A DNA stretch of 64,000 nucleotides from Umezawaea endophytica (GCF_025061645.1 NZ_JANYMP010000025.1:93360-157359); one strand, 5' to 3'; shown: positions 36,655 to 46,522, counted from the first letter of the stretch. Numbers and translations are program-made. Notes: generated from the letters alone by a model not told the origin.

Positions 36655-37866
36655 ATGCACGGTGAACAGCACTACCTCGTGGGCCTCGACCTGACCGGGC
36701 GCCGCGTCGTCGTGGTCGGTGGCGGCACGGTCGCGCAGCGGCGCCTGCCGCGCCTGGTGGCGGCGGGAGCCGTCGTGGACCTGATCTCCCCCGAGGTGAC
36801 CCCCGCGGTCGAGGGCATGGTCGACAGCGGGGAGGTGACCTGGCACGCGCGCGGCTACGCCGACGGCGACCTGGACGGAGCCTGGTACGTCCTGGCGTGC
36901 ACGTCGGTCACCGAGGTCAACGCCCGGATCGCCGCCGACGCGGAGGAACGCCGGATCTTCTGCGTCCGCGCGGACATCGCGACCCTCGGCACGGCCGTGA
37001 CGCCCGCCGTGGGCAGGCACGACGGGCTGCTGCTCGGCGTGCTGGCCGGGGGCGAGCACCGGCGGTCGGCGCGGGTGCGCGACAGCCTGGTCTCCGCGCT
37101 GCGCGACGGGACCGCGGTGGACGACCACCACGAGCCGCTGGCGGGCGTGGCGCTGGTCGGCGGCGGCCCCGGCGACCCGGACCTGATCACCGTGCGCGGC
37201 CGTCGGCTGCTGGCGCGGGCGGACGTCGTGGTGGCGGACCGGCTCGCGCCGCGGGAACTGCTGGATGACCTGCCGCCGCACGTGGAGGTCGTGGACGCGT
37301 CGAAGATCCCGTACGGGCGGGCCGCGTCGCAGGACTTCATCAACACCACGCTGGTGGAGAACGCGAAGGCCGGGAAGTTCGTGGTGCGCCTCAAGGGCGG
37401 CGACCCGTACGTGTTCGGGCGCGGGTTCGAGGAACTGCTGGCGTGCGCCGAGGCGGGTGTGCCGGTGAGCGTCGTGCCCGGCATCTCCAGCGCGTTCGGC
37501 GTGCCCGCGATGGTGGACATCCCGGTGACCCACCGGGGCGTGGCGCACGAGGTCGTCGTGGTGTCCGGGCACGTGGCGCCGGACGACGAACGGTCCCTTG
37601 TGGACTGGACCGCGCTGGCGCGGCTGCGCGGGACGCTGGTGATCCTGATGGGCGTGGAGAGGTCGCGGGCGTTCGCGGACGTGCTGATGGCGGGCGGCCG
37701 TCCTGTCGACACACCGGTTTCGGTGATCCAGGAGGGGACGACGCGAACTCAGCGGGTGGTGCGGTCCACTCTGGACAAGGTCGCGGACGACATCGTGTCG
37801 GAGAACATCCGGCCGCCCGCGATCATCGTGGTGGGCACCGTCGCGGGGCTGGCCACGCACCTCTGA
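36655..37866 (+). CDS. cysG: Siroheme synthase-type fusion: precorrin-2 dehydrogenase plus uroporphyrinogen-III C-methyltransferase
   Basis: A 403-residue bifunctional enzyme. Residues 1-155 are the Met8-like NAD-dependent dehydrogenase (VVVVGGGTVAQRRLPRLVAA), residues 160-403 the SUMT methylase (LVGGGPGDPDLITVRGRRLL, RLKGGDPYVFGRGFEELLAC, VVPGISSAFGVPA, IPVTHRGVAHEVVVVSGH). It makes precorrin-2, the common precursor of siroheme and cobalamin, so it links this region to the cobalamin operon 4 kb upstream. The ferrochelatase activity of full enteric CysG depends on the N-terminal domain and may or may not be retained. A strong bidirectional terminator follows. Confidence 0.93.
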   Translation: MHGEQHYLVGLDLTGRRVVVVGGGTVAQRRLPRLVAAGAVVDLISPEVTPAVEGMVDSGEVTWHARGYADGDLDGAWYVLACTSVTEVNARIAADAEERRIFCVRADIATLGTAVTPAVGRHDGLLLGVLAGGEHRRSARVRDSLVSALRDGTAVDDHHEPLAGVALVGGGPGDPDLITVRGRRLLARADVVVADRLAPRELLDDLPPHVEVVDASKIPYGRAASQDFINTTLVENAKAGKFVVRLKGGDPYVFGRGFEELLACAEAGVPVSVVPGISSAFGVPAMVDIPVTHRGVAHEVVVVSGHVAPDDERSLVDWTALARLRGTLVILMGVERSRAFADVLMAGGRPVDTPVSVIQEGTTRTQRVVRSTLDKVADDIVSENIRPPAIIVVGTVAGLATHL

Positions 37867-37871
37867 ACGGG

Positions 37872-37907
37872 AGAAGGCCCCCTCCGGCGAACCGGAGGGG
37901 GCCTTCT
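37872..37907. terminator. Bidirectional terminator between cysG and the helicase gene
   Basis: A perfect 16-bp stem (AGAAGGCCCCCTCCGG and its complement) with the tetraloop CGAA, located between stops at 37866 and 37919. Confidence 0.9.
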
Positions 37908-37918
37908 GCGCGTTCGGA

Positions 37919-39478
37919 TCAGTACGAGCGGGCCGGACGGGGCCGACCGGCGCCCGCACCGGCACTCGCGGTGGCGCCACCGCGGTAACCGCCTTCACTG
38001 CGACCACCGCTCGCGCCGCGCTCGCTGCGACCGCGACCGCCGCGGAACTCCGAGGTGCGTCCGCCGCCGGAGCCGAAGGGGCCTCCACGACGCGGGCCGC
38101 CGCGACGACCGCCGCGCTCGGGGATCACGGGCTCGACGACCGGCTCACCGCTGGGCACGCGAGCGCCCGTGATGCGGATCAGGTCCTCGTTGCCGGGAGC
38201 CACGCGGGTCGACTCCGGACGGATGCCCGCGCGGGCCGTCAGGCCCTGCACGGCGCGACGCTGGTCGTGCGTGACCATCGTGACGACCACACCGGACTGC
38301 CCGGCGCGCGCCGTGCGACCGGCGCGGTGCAGGTAGTCCTTCGAGTCGGCGGGCGGGTCGACGTGGACCACGAGGCTCACGTCGTCGACGTGGATGCCGC
38401 GGGCGGCCACGTCGGTCGCGATCAGCACCGGCGTGGTGCCGTCGCGGAACTCGCCCAGGACCCTGGTGCGGGCGCTCTGCGCCTTGCCGCCGTGCAACGC
38501 ACCCGCGTGCACGCCGACCGAGCGGAGCTTCTTCGCGAGGCGGTCCACGTGGTGCTTGGTGCGCACGAACATGATCGTGCGCCCCTCGCGGGCCGCCACC
38601 TCGGTGATGACGTTCTGCTTGTCATCGGCCGACACGAGCAGCAGGTGGTGCTCCATGGTGGTGACGCTGCCCGTGGGCGGTGCGACCGAGTGGGTCACCG
38701 GGTTGTGCAGGTACTGGCGGACCAGCTTGTCCACGTCGCCGTCGAGCGTCGCGGAGAACAGCATGCGCTGGCCGTCCTGCGGGGTCAGGTCGAGGATGGC
38801 GCGGACCTGGGGCATGAAGCCCATGTCGGCCATCTGGTCGGCCTCGTCCAACGCGGTGAAGCGCACGTCGGACAGGTCGCAGGTGCCCTGGCGGACGTGG
38901 TCCGACAGGCGGCCCGGCGTCGCGATCAGGAGGTCGACACCACGGCGCAGCGCGTCGATCTGACGCGGGAACGACGTGCCGCCGACGACGGTGCGCGCGG
39001 ACAGGCCGAGCGACCGGGCGAACGGGGTGAGGGCTTCCTCGACCTGCATCGCGAGCTCACGGGTGGGCACCAGGATCAGTGCGCGCGGCATGAGCGGCTT
39101 GGCCCGCTGGCCCGCGAGGCGGGACAGCAGCGCCAGACCGAACGCCAGCGTCTTGCCGGAGCCCGTCTGGCCGCGACCGAGCACGTCCCGGCCCGCGAGG
39201 GCGTCGGGGAGCGTGGCGGCCTGGATCGGGAAGGGGGCTTCGATGCCCTGCGCGGTCAGCGCGCGGAGCAGCTCATCGGCGAGGCCGAGTTCGGCGAACG
39301 TCGGCAGCGGGCCCTCCGGCACGGTGCTCTCGACGTGTTCGGCGACAGTGGAAGGACCGGCCTCAGCGAACTGGGAGCGGCCGTTGCCCTGGCCAGAGCG
39401 ACGCGGCCGCGGCTTGCGGAACGACGGACGCTCGGAACGGCCCTGGGACGTGGGTGGCAAAACAAACCTCCGGGACAT
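37919..39478 (-). CDS. DEAD-box RNA helicase with RG-rich tail
   Basis: A protein of about 519 residues. Helicase motifs are present in order: Q motif with FPIQAATLP, motif I GRGQTGSGKT, Ia PTRELAMQ, Ib TPGRL, motif II as DEAD in ALDEADQMADMGF, motif III SAT, and VI HRAGRTARAGQSG. The C-terminal about 80 residues are rich in Arg-Gly-Gly, typical of RNA-binding tails of cold-shock type helicases (RhlE/CsdA-like). The start is uncertain: ATG 39478 has no good ribosome-binding site, while TTG 39460 has GGAGG six bases upstream and may be the true start. A long gene-free region precedes it. Confidence 0.93.
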   Translation of the reverse strand: MSRRFVLPPTSQGRSERPSFRKPRPRRSGQGNGRSQFAEAGPSTVAEHVESTVPEGPLPTFAELGLADELLRALTAQGIEAPFPIQAATLPDALAGRDVLGRGQTGSGKTLAFGLALLSRLAGQRAKPLMPRALILVPTRELAMQVEEALTPFARSLGLSARTVVGGTSFPRQIDALRRGVDLLIATPGRLSDHVRQGTCDLSDVRFTALDEADQMADMGFMPQVRAILDLTPQDGQRMLFSATLDGDVDKLVRQYLHNPVTHSVAPPTGSVTTMEHHLLLVSADDKQNVITEVAAREGRTIMFVRTKHHVDRLAKKLRSVGVHAGALHGGKAQSARTRVLGEFRDGTTPVLIATDVAARGIHVDDVSLVVHVDPPADSKDYLHRAGRTARAGQSGVVVTMVTHDQRRAVQGLTARAGIRPESTRVAPGNEDLIRITGARVPSGEPVVEPVIPERGGRRGGPRRGGPFGSGGGRTSEFRGGRGRSERGASGGRSEGGYRGGATASAGAGAGRPRPARSY

Positions 39479-39962
39479 GGCACGTCTCGGGGATGCTCCG
39501 CAGTTGTGCAGCGGGTCGCGGCGCCGATCGCAAGGACGAGCCCGACGCGTGTTTGTCGCGCCGATGGTTGTTAGGAGCACCGATGACCGACCCGAGGTGG
39601 TCTCGCGAGCACAGGAAGTTGTGCAGGCATTTGCGCGGTGCAAGGACCACTCTAGCTGATCATCGGAAGTGCGCGTCGCGGGTAGGGGGGCTTAGGGGTC
39701 GTGTTCTTGCGCACAGGCCCACTCGACCCTTCCGCCGCGAACGGTGTTCTTGCTGGTGGGGACACTTCTCGGGGCGGCTCCCGCCGGGGCCGGAACGAGA
39801 ACGGCGAACCTGTGCCGGGAGCGCGGGGCTCCACTGTGGCTGATCGCCGGTCGGTCGGTGTCGGTCGACTGGGAAGCGGGATCCACGGTGTCGGGGGCCG
39901 TGGCCGCTCGGGCGGTGCCCGCGGAGGTGGGAACGCCGGACGCCCCCGGCGCATTCCCGCCG
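39479..39962. other. Gene-free region upstream of the helicase gene
   Basis: About 480 bases with no convincing gene. Overlapping short frames exist on both strands but none has a ribosome-binding site, homology or codon bias that stands out. It probably holds the promoter and a long 5' leader of the helicase mRNA, as is common for cold-inducible helicases. Confidence 0.5.
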
Positions 39963-39999
39963 CCGGGTGGCGGGCTCCGGGCGGGAGCCCGCCACCCGG
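39963..39999 (-). terminator. Terminator after the RIO kinase gene
   Basis: A perfect 16-bp inverted repeat (CCGGGTGGCGGGCTCC and its complement) with a 5-base loop, directly after the stop codon at 40000 of the leftward RIO kinase gene. Confidence 0.85.
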
Positions 40000-40959
40000 T
40001 CAGTTCAGGCCCGCCGCGTCCACCAGCGTCACCATCAGCTCGTGCGGATCGGTCAGTTCCGGCGCGAGCCCGCGAGCGGTGAACCAGGTGGAGACGTTGC
40101 GCACGTCCCGTTCCAGGATGGACTCCGCGAGCGGGTTCGCGACCAGGTCGACCACCTGCGGCAGGTCGATCAGCACCAGCCTGCCCTCGTGCACCATCAG
40201 GTTGAACGCCGAGAGGTCGCCGTGCGCGACGCCCTCGGCGGCCAGCATGGTGAGCGTGTCGACCAACTGGGTCCACAGGTCGACCAGTTCGTCCGGGTCC
40301 GGCCTGGTCTGCGCCAGGCGTGGAGCGGCCGTGCCGTCCTCGTCGCCGAGGAACTCCAGCAGCAGCTCGGTTCCGCTGCGCTGCACCGGGTACGGCACCG
40401 GGGCGCCGAGCGACCACAGCCTGCCGAGCGCGGCGAACTCCGCCACCGCCCACTGCTCCGCGATCAGGTTGCGGCCGAACGAACTCCGGTTGCTCATCGC
40501 GCGCATCTCGCGCGACCGCCGCATCCGACGGCCCTCGAGGTAGCCCGCGTCCCGGTGGAACATGCGGTGGTCGCTGCCCCGGTACCGCTTCGCGGCCATC
40601 AGGCAGCTCTGCGTCGCGCTCCGGCGTTCGACGAGGAACACGTCGGCTTCCTTGCCGGTCTTGATGATCCCCAGTTCCCGGTCCGCCGCGCCCAGGTCGG
40701 TGATGACCCAGTCCGGGCGCGGGGTCGGGCCGTGGTCGGCGTCGTCCCAGGTGGACCACCTGTCAGCGCCCTCGGGTTTGTCGGCCTCGCTCAGCGCGTC
40801 CTCGCGCACGCGGGCCAGGGCGGCGCGCTCCTCCTTCGTCAACCGGCCGGTGCGGTCGCGGTCGTCGGTGCGCTTGGCCTTCTTGCCCCGACGCATCCTG
40901 GTGTCGACGTCGTCGTAGGCGGATTCGAAATCTGCGAAGTCGTACTCGTGCTCGCGCAC
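40000..40959 (-). CDS. RIO1-family serine protein kinase
   Basis: A 319-residue atypical kinase. The ATP-binding region IKTGKEADVFLVERR with the lysine in LMAAKRYRG, the catalytic loop GVAHGDLSAFNLMV and the metal-binding VLIDLPQVVDL are all in RIO order and spacing. RIO proteins act in ribosome maturation in eukaryotes and archaea; bacterial copies are less understood. The first 80 residues are highly charged (EHEYDFADFESAYDDVD, MRRGKKAKRTDDRDRTGRLT). GTG 40959 is chosen because AAGGAG precedes it by about ten bases. Confidence 0.9.
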   Translation of the reverse strand: MREHEYDFADFESAYDDVDTRMRRGKKAKRTDDRDRTGRLTKEERAALARVREDALSEADKPEGADRWSTWDDADHGPTPRPDWVITDLGAADRELGIIKTGKEADVFLVERRSATQSCLMAAKRYRGSDHRMFHRDAGYLEGRRMRRSREMRAMSNRSSFGRNLIAEQWAVAEFAALGRLWSLGAPVPYPVQRSGTELLLEFLGDEDGTAAPRLAQTRPDPDELVDLWTQLVDTLTMLAAEGVAHGDLSAFNLMVHEGRLVLIDLPQVVDLVANPLAESILERDVRNVSTWFTARGLAPELTDPHELMVTLVDAAGLN

Positions 40960-41166
40960 TGGTGGGGTTCTCCTTGAGAGAGGGTTGCTTGCACCCCACC
41001 TGGGCGCGCGGAAAGCCGCTGCTAGCCGAGGGGGGCGGGTGGACGGGCCGGTGCCACGTCTCGCACAGTCGTCTTCACGGGCACCTCCTCCTGTCCACCG
41101 GCGGACCTGCTCCACCGGGTAGCGCGCGTTCAGTGTTCCAAAGCCGGTCGGGCCGTCGCAACCGAA

Positions 41167-41907
41167 TTAACCGGCGAACAGGTCGGCGGTCCGGTCGCCG
41201 GTCTTCTCCACCCGCAGACCCGCCGCCGCGGCGACCTTGATCAGGCCGTTGAGGTTCTTGGGCTCCGCCCGCGAGGTCGACAGGGCCCGCGCCAGCAGTC
41301 CTTTGTGGGCCTTGTTGAAGTGGCTGATCGCTTTGCGGACGCCCGCGCCGTCCTCGCTGACCACGCGGATCGTGACGGCGTGCGGGATCCTGGCGAGCGT
41401 GGCGTAGGGGCCGGACCTGAGGTCCACGACGAAGTCGTCGATGGCGGCCAGTGCCGGTTCCAGCGCCGGGCGCCAGAGGGCGCCGAGCGGGCCGATCGAC
41501 GGGAGCGCGGAGCCGCCGGACAACCGGTACGCCGGGATGGGGTCGCCTCCCCTGACCACGCCGAAGAGGGCCGAGGCGATGGCCAGGCGGTGGTGGGCGC
41601 GGTCCCGTTCCCCCTTCTTCAGCGTGGGGACGTCCAGCGCGTCGTAGAGGACCCCGGTGTAGCGGGACAGCGCGGGCATCGTCGGGGAGTGCCGGAGCTG
41701 GGCGTTCCTGGCGACCTCGTCGGCCTGGCGCTCGGACAGCGCCAGCGCGGCCAGGCTGCCGGGCACGTCGGCCGCCAGCTCGACCAGCGCGTGCGCGATC
41801 TTCTCCCGGACCGGGTTGAGGTCCGGGCAGGTCAGCGCGGTGTGGTCGAGCGGCGCGCCCGCTCCGCCGATGGCCTTGGTCTCCGAGGGGGGTAGCAGCA
41901 CCAGCAC
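41167..41907 (-). CDS. yaaA: Peroxide-stress protein YaaA
   Basis: A 246-residue YaaA/DUF328 protein: starts VLVLLPPSETKAIGG, with later family segments RYTGVLYDALDVPTL, ASALFGVVRGGDPIPAYRLSGG and FNKAHKGLLARAL. In E. coli YaaA limits free iron and DNA damage during hydrogen peroxide stress and binds DNA. GTG 41907 begins the conserved N-terminus; upstream in-frame sequence has no homology. The RIO kinase gene is 207 bp downstream on the same strand, and the gap has no strong terminator. Confidence 0.92.
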   Translation of the reverse strand: MLVLLPPSETKAIGGAGAPLDHTALTCPDLNPVREKIAHALVELAADVPGSLAALALSERQADEVARNAQLRHSPTMPALSRYTGVLYDALDVPTLKKGERDRAHHRLAIASALFGVVRGGDPIPAYRLSGGSALPSIGPLGALWRPALEPALAAIDDFVVDLRSGPYATLARIPHAVTIRVVSEDGAGVRKAISHFNKAHKGLLARALSTSRAEPKNLNGLIKVAAAAGLRVEKTGDRTADLFAG

Positions 41908-42127
41908 GTGCTGAGGGTAGGTCAGGGGTGGTGCTCCAGGACGTGCCGGGGGAGCAGCAGCGGCGTCGAATCCCTGAGTTCGCTGGCGCTGGCAGTCCTG
42001 CGTGACTGGGACAGGAACAACGGATTCGATCTGCGGTCGTGAAAGTCGGGTGTCCGCTACTCCCTTGGTGAGTACCGTGTGGCGGGCTGTCCGGCGGTTC
42101 GGTCTTGTTCTCGATGATTGATTGGTC

Positions 42128-43111
42128 ATGATGAAGATCATTCTCGACACCAACATCTGGTCCTCGATCGGGGATGAAGGAGTAGTCCACGAGTTCAACG
42201 ACCTCATGCGATCGTGTTCGCTCCAGGTGTTGATGCCACCTAGCACCCTCGTGGAAGTTGTTCGGATTCCCGCAGCCGAAGTGCGCCAGCGCATTGTCCA
42301 CGCGCTGGTGAAGGGGTCGAAGAATAGGCTGCCGACTGAAGCGGAGTCGGAGTCGAACGAGGTGGTCGACACAATCCGGAAGTTTCGCCCGCAGTGGATG
42401 AGGAGGATGCCGGACACCGCGAAAGTCGCGTCGCTGAACGGCTTCTGGACCAAGAGGATCTGGCGGGCGGCGCTGGAGGACTCCACGCCGCTGTACAACT
42501 ACCAGCTTCGGCACCCTGGCGCTCAGGACTACATGGTTTCGCAGCAGAAAGCGCAGCGGAAGACGTTGCTGCGCGACCAGTTCCAGGTCAGGCCGCTGAC
42601 GGCGTTGCTGGCGACAGCGCTGCCGGAAGCTCCGGAGTCATATATCGCAGGCTGGTCCGGCTCCGCCGTCGAGCCTTGGCGGATCGAGTCGCGAGACATC
42701 TCCTGGCATGAACTGGTCGACGTTGCCGGTCCGGCGATGGTGACCAAGGAAGACGCGACCGTCGCTGATTGGGTTGGTGCGTACGTCGACCTGTCCCAGC
42801 TTCGTTCCGACCGCGCGGACTTCACCCGGCTCTGGGTGGAGGACGCCCAGATCGAGTTCATGCGGAGGCAGTGGACCCGGTGGGCCGTGCGCACCATGCA
42901 GACCGACCGCAAGGTCACCAACGGCAATCCCGCTGATGAACAGCACAGCTCGTACCTGGTCGATTGCGACCTCTTCCTTTCCGCCGACGCCAGTTACATC
43001 GCCGTCTTGAACGCGGTGCGCGAGGATGCTCCGTTTCCATTCGTGGAGGCTCGACTCGTCTCAGGCGACCGGACTGTTCCTGTCCTCGAGCGGATTGCTG
43101 CCGTGCTCTGA
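42128..43111 (+). CDS. Large PIN-like domain protein
   Basis: A 327-residue protein starting MMKIILDTNIWSSIGDEG, the first strand and catalytic Asp (residue 7) of PIN nucleases. The C-terminal DCDLFLSADASYIAVLNA resembles the conserved acidic D-x-x-x-x-x-A-D segment that completes a PIN active site. Between them is a helical insert of about 200 residues rich in Trp and Arg (RPQWMRRMP, WTKRIWRAAL, RQWTRWAVR), much larger than the 130-residue toxins of the VapC type. No antitoxin is adjacent. Its base composition and codons are less GC-biased than its neighbours, suggesting acquisition. The start may be ATG 42128 or 42131. Function is inferred as RNA cleavage, unproven. Confidence 0.72.
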   Translation: MMKIILDTNIWSSIGDEGVVHEFNDLMRSCSLQVLMPPSTLVEVVRIPAAEVRQRIVHALVKGSKNRLPTEAESESNEVVDTIRKFRPQWMRRMPDTAKVASLNGFWTKRIWRAALEDSTPLYNYQLRHPGAQDYMVSQQKAQRKTLLRDQFQVRPLTALLATALPEAPESYIAGWSGSAVEPWRIESRDISWHELVDVAGPAMVTKEDATVADWVGAYVDLSQLRSDRADFTRLWVEDAQIEFMRRQWTRWAVRTMQTDRKVTNGNPADEQHSSYLVDCDLFLSADASYIAVLNAVREDAPFPFVEARLVSGDRTVPVLERIAAVL

Positions 43112-43400
43112 TTTCTTGATATCGGGGTGCAACCGTCGTTCGACGGCCAAGCGGGCGCAGAGGTCGGCCGAAATCCTGGTGGGTGGCTGGCGTGCCCACC
43201 AGCCACCAGCCACCTGCCCCGGCATCTCGCGTGGATTGGCACATCCTTGGGCGCCCGACCCGCGCAGGGTGGGCGCGGAGCTGGACCCGGTGTCCGGCGA
43301 CTCCTCGACCGTGGCCGTGGAGTCCGCGTGTTCGCGGCCACGGCGGCTTCGGGCGGAAACCTCACGTGCCCAGGGCCGACCGGCCACCGGGGCGGTGGGG
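43112..43400. other. Gene-free region after the PIN-like gene
   Basis: No supported gene. It holds a hairpin at 43176-43209 (GGTGGCTGG pairing with CCAGCCACC, extended by CTGGTG), which may terminate the PIN-like gene transcript or the converging VOC gene. Confidence 0.5.
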
Positions 43401-43745
43401 TCAGCCGGGTTGGCCGACGCAGAACTGGTTGCCGTCCGGGTCGGCCAGGACCGTCCAGGTGAGGCCGGGGACGGTGTGCTCGGCTACCTCCGAGGCGCCC
43501 AGGTCGACCAGGCGGGCGACCTCGGCCGCGCGGTCGGCGGCGTGCATGTCGAAGTGGACCCGGTTCTTGCCGGGGGCGACGGTGTCGACCCGTTGCAGGC
43601 CGAGCTGGATCGAGCCCTCTGGCGCGAGCACGAGGAATTCGCCCCAGTCGTGCTGGACCGTCGTGCGGAGCGCCTTGGTCCAGAACTCCGCGAGCTTGTG
43701 CGGGTCGCTCGTGTCGATCGTGACCATTCCGATGGTGAGAGTCAT
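43401..43745 (-). CDS. VOC-family protein
   Basis: A 114-residue single VOC-fold protein (ATG 43745; MTLTIGMVTIDTSDPHKLAE, then WGEFLVLAPEGSIQLGLQRV, HFDMHAADRAAEVARLVDLG and VLADPDGNQFCVGQPG). It matches the glyoxalase-like class of unknown ligand abundant in actinobacteria. It is divergent from proS across 188 bp and not obviously related to it. Confidence 0.88.
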   Translation of the reverse strand: MTLTIGMVTIDTSDPHKLAEFWTKALRTTVQHDWGEFLVLAPEGSIQLGLQRVDTVAPGKNRVHFDMHAADRAAEVARLVDLGASEVAEHTVPGLTWTVLADPDGNQFCVGQPG

Positions 43746-43933
43746 GGCGCAGACGGTAGGCGCGGGGTCCGACAATTTCCGTCGCCCCGACCGCGACCTG
43801 CGTGGACAGGGGGCCGCCCGACTCCCGTCGACCGCGGCGGGCGCGAAACCGGCGCCACGCGTTACCCGTTGGAACTGGGCGGACGGTCTTCACTACTCTG
43901 TTCGGACACCGTTCTCCACGAGGAGTACCCATC

Positions 43934-45685
43934 GTGATCACCAGGATGTCGTCGCTGTTCCTCCGCACCTTGCGCGAGGATCCGGCCGACGCCGAAGTAC
44001 CCAGCCACAAGCTGCTGGTCCGCGCCGGCTACGTCCGCCGCGTCGCACCGGGCGGGTACACCTGGCTGCCGCTGGGTCTGCGCGTGCTGCGCAACATCGA
44101 GCAGATCGTGCGCGAGGAGATGGACGCGTTCGGCGCGCAGGAGATCCAGTTCCCCGCGCTGCTGCCGAAGGAGCCCTACGAGGCGACGAACAGGTGGACC
44201 GAGTACGGGCCGAACCTGTTCCGCCTCAAGGACCGCAAGGGCGCGGACTACCTGCTCGGGCCGACGCACGAGGAGCTGTTCGCCCTCACCGTGAAGGGCG
44301 AGTACAACTCGTACAAGGACTACCCGGTCACGCTCTACCAGATCCAGACGAAGTACCGGGACGAGGCGCGCCCCCGCGCGGGCATCCTGCGTGGCCGCGA
44401 GTTCCTGATGAAGGACTCGTACTCGTTCGACCTCACCGACGAGGGCCTGTCGGCGTCGTACCAGGCGCACCGCGCGGCGTACATCAAGATCTTCGAGCGC
44501 CTCGGCATGGAGTACGTCATCGTGTCGGCGACGTCCGGCGCGATGGGCGGCTCGGCGTCCGAGGAGTTCCTCGCGGTCGCGGAGACCGGCGAGGACACGT
44601 TCGTGCGCAGCACGGAGTCCGGCTACGCGGCGAACGTCGAGGCTGTCACGACGCCCGCGCCGCCGGAGCAGTCCGTCGAGGACAAGCCCGAGTCGCAGGT
44701 GCACCACACGCCCGCCACGCCGACCATCCAGACGCTGGTCGACCACCTCAACGGTGCCGACCTGGGCCGGACGTTCACGGCCGCGGACACGTTGAAGAAC
44801 GTGCTCGTGAAGACCCGCAAGCCGGGCGAGAAGGACTGGTCGCTGCTCGCGATCGGCCTGCCCGGTGACCGGGAGGTCGACTTCAAGCGCCTCGAGGCGG
44901 CGCTGGAGCCCGCCGAGGTGGCCCTGCTCGAAGAGGCCGACTTCGCCCGCAACGGCTTCCTGGTCAAGGGGTACATCGGTCCCGGCGCGCTGCTCGCGAA
45001 CGGCGTCCGCTTCCTGGTCGACCCGCGCGTCGTGCGCGGCACGGCCTGGGTGACCGGCGCGGACAAGTCCGACCACCACGTCGTCGACCTGGTCGCGGGC
45101 CGCGACTTCACCCCGGACGGCGTCATCGACGTCGCCGAGGTCCGCGCGGGCGACCCGTCGCCAGACGGCCACGGCGTGCTGGAGTCCGCGCGCGGCATCG
45201 AGATCGGCCACATCTTCCAGCTCGGCCGCAAGTACGCGGACGCGTTCTCGCTCGACGCGCTCGACGCGAACAACAAGCCGATCCGGATCACCATGGGGTC
45301 CTACGGCATCGGCGTGTCGCGGCTGGTGGCGGCCATCGTCGAGCAGAGCTACGACGACAAGGGCATCATCTGGCCCCGCAACGTCGCCCCCGCCGACGTG
45401 CACCTCGTCGTCGCGGGCAAGGACGAGGCGCTGCTCGCCGGTGGCGAGAAGCTGGCCGGTGAACTGCACGCCGCCGGACTGACGGTGCTGCTCGACGACC
45501 GCCCCAAGGTGAGCCCCGGCGTGAAGTTCAAGGACGCCGAGCTGATCGGCGTGCCGACGATCCTGGTCGTCGGCCGCGGCCTGGCGGACGGGGTCGTCGA
45601 GGTGAAGGACCGCCGCTCGGGCGACCGGACGGACGTGTCCGTCGACGCCGTCGTGCAGCACCTGGTGGAGTTGGCGCGTAGCTGA
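43934..45685 (+). CDS. proS: Prolyl-tRNA synthetase
   Basis: A 583-residue class II synthetase of the bacterial type: motif 2 in [23 protein letters not shown], motif 3 in [13 protein letters not shown], an inserted editing domain in the middle (about residues 230-390), and a C-terminal anticodon-binding domain ([16 protein letters not shown]). It charges tRNA-Pro. GTG 43934 is preceded by GAGGAG; a longer frame from 43802 covers the upstream promoter region. A bidirectional terminator follows the stop. Confidence 0.97.
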   Translation: MITRMSSLFLRTLREDPADAEVPSHKLLVRAGYVRRVAPGGYTWLPLGLRVLRNIEQIVREEMDAFGAQEIQFPALLPKEPYEATNRWTEYGPNLFRLKDRKGADYLLGPTHEELFALTVKGEYNSYKDYPVTLYQIQTKYRDEARPRAGILRGREFLMKDSYSFDLTDEGLSASYQAHRAAYIKIFERLGMEYVIVSATSGAMGGSASEEFLAVAETGEDTFVRSTESGYAANVEAVTTPAPPEQSVEDKPESQVHHTPATPTIQTLVDHLNGADLGRTFTAADTLKNVLVKTRKPGEKDWSLLAIGLPGDREVDFKRLEAALEPAEVALLEEADFARNGFLVKGYIGPGALLANGVRFLVDPRVVRGTAWVTGADKSDHHVVDLVAGRDFTPDGVIDVAEVRAGDPSPDGHGVLESARGIEIGHIFQLGRKYADAFSLDALDANNKPIRITMGSYGIGVSRLVAAIVEQSYDDKGIIWPRNVAPADVHLVVAGKDEALLAGGEKLAGELHAAGLTVLLDDRPKVSPGVKFKDAELIGVPTILVVGRGLADGVVEVKDRRSGDRTDVSVDAVVQHLVELARS

Positions 45686-45690
45686 TCGCC

Positions 45691-45726
45691 GGGTCCGCCC
45701 CGCCCGGTCGCGGGTGGGGCGGACCC
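45691..45726. terminator. Bidirectional terminator between proS and the methyltransferase gene
   Basis: Arms GGGTCCGCCCCGCCC and GGGTGGGGCGGACCC pair over 15 positions with one mismatch, with a 6-base loop, between stops at 45685 and 45740. Confidence 0.82.
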
Positions 45727-45739
45727 GACTCCCCGTCGG

Positions 45740-46522
45740 CTACGGGGCCTGCTTGGTCCGCGCCACGGCCATCTGGGTCAGGTAGCGCTTGGTGATGCTG
45801 CCGCCGTGGCTGTCGATCATGTCGCCGATGCACCTGAGCAGCCCGGCCTGGCGGTCCGGGCGCAGGGCGCGGTGGTTCGAGTAGGTGAGCAGCAGGTCGA
45901 GGTACTGGTCCCTGCTGTAGGTCTGCTCCCACACGTAGTCGTGGAAGGTGACCGGGGTGAAGCGGCCCGAGGCGTCGAACTCCGCCGTGTCCCTGGGGAT
46001 GTCGGACGCCTCCTGCTGGCGCAGGTTCGGCGGCGTGTCGGGGTCGAAGCGCTCGTAGCAGCGCTGGACGTCCACGAAGAGCCGCGTCGTGCCGCCCAGG
46101 ACGTGGTGGGTCGAGATGACGGCCAGCGCGCCGCCGGGGCGCAGGGCGTCGGCTGACTTCCGCATGCGCACGGCCGGGTCGATCCAGTGGAACGCCGTGG
46201 CCGACAGGACCAGGTCGAACGGTTCCGGGGGCAGGGGCCAGTCCTCGAAAGCGGCGACGACGACCTCGGCGTTGGGGTGGTCGGCCAGGTTGCGGGCTGC
46301 CACGGCGGCCATGGTGGGGCTCAGTTCCACGGCCGTGACGGCGCGGCCCAGGCGGGCCAGCGGGAGTGTGGCCTGGCCGGTGCCGGGGCCGATCTCCAGG
46401 ACCCGCGGACCCGGCGCGAGGTCGGTGAACAGCTCCGGCGGGTAGGTGGGTCTGATGCGGTCGTAGCGCTCCGGATCTTCACCGAACGTGTGGCGCAGGT
46501 CTTCCCGGTTCGATTGCGTCAT
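45740..46522 (-). CDS. Class I SAM-dependent methyltransferase
   Basis: A 260-residue methyltransferase. The SAM-binding motif is VLEIGPGTGQATLPLARLG, followed by VTAVELSPTMAAVAARN and the post-motif DLVLSATAFHWIDP, a pattern of the ubiquinone/sterol-type methyltransferase group (family 11). The substrate is unknown. ATG 46522 overlaps the stop of the upstream HAD gene (ATGA), indicating coupled translation. Confidence 0.9.
   Translation of the reverse strand: MTQSNREDLRHTFGEDPERYDRIRPTYPPELFTDLAPGPRVLEIGPGTGQATLPLARLGRAVTAVELSPTMAAVAARNLADHPNAEVVVAAFEDWPLPPEPFDLVLSATAFHWIDPAVRMRKSADALRPGGALAVISTHHVLGGTTRLFVDVQRCYERFDPDTPPNLRQQEASDIPRDTAEFDASGRFTPVTFHDYVWEQTYSRDQYLDLLLTYSNHRALRPDRQAGLLRCIGDMIDSHGGSITKRYLTQMAVARTKQAP

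Noticed and set aside
39744..40082. Plus-strand frame with a signal-peptide-like start before the RIO kinase gene
   Set aside because: It runs through the RIO kinase terminator and into the kinase gene, lacks a ribosome-binding site and has no recognisable domain.
43176..43209. Hairpin after the PIN-like gene considered as an attachment site
   Set aside because: No second copy was found on the other side of the gene and there is no integrase, so only a hairpin can be claimed.
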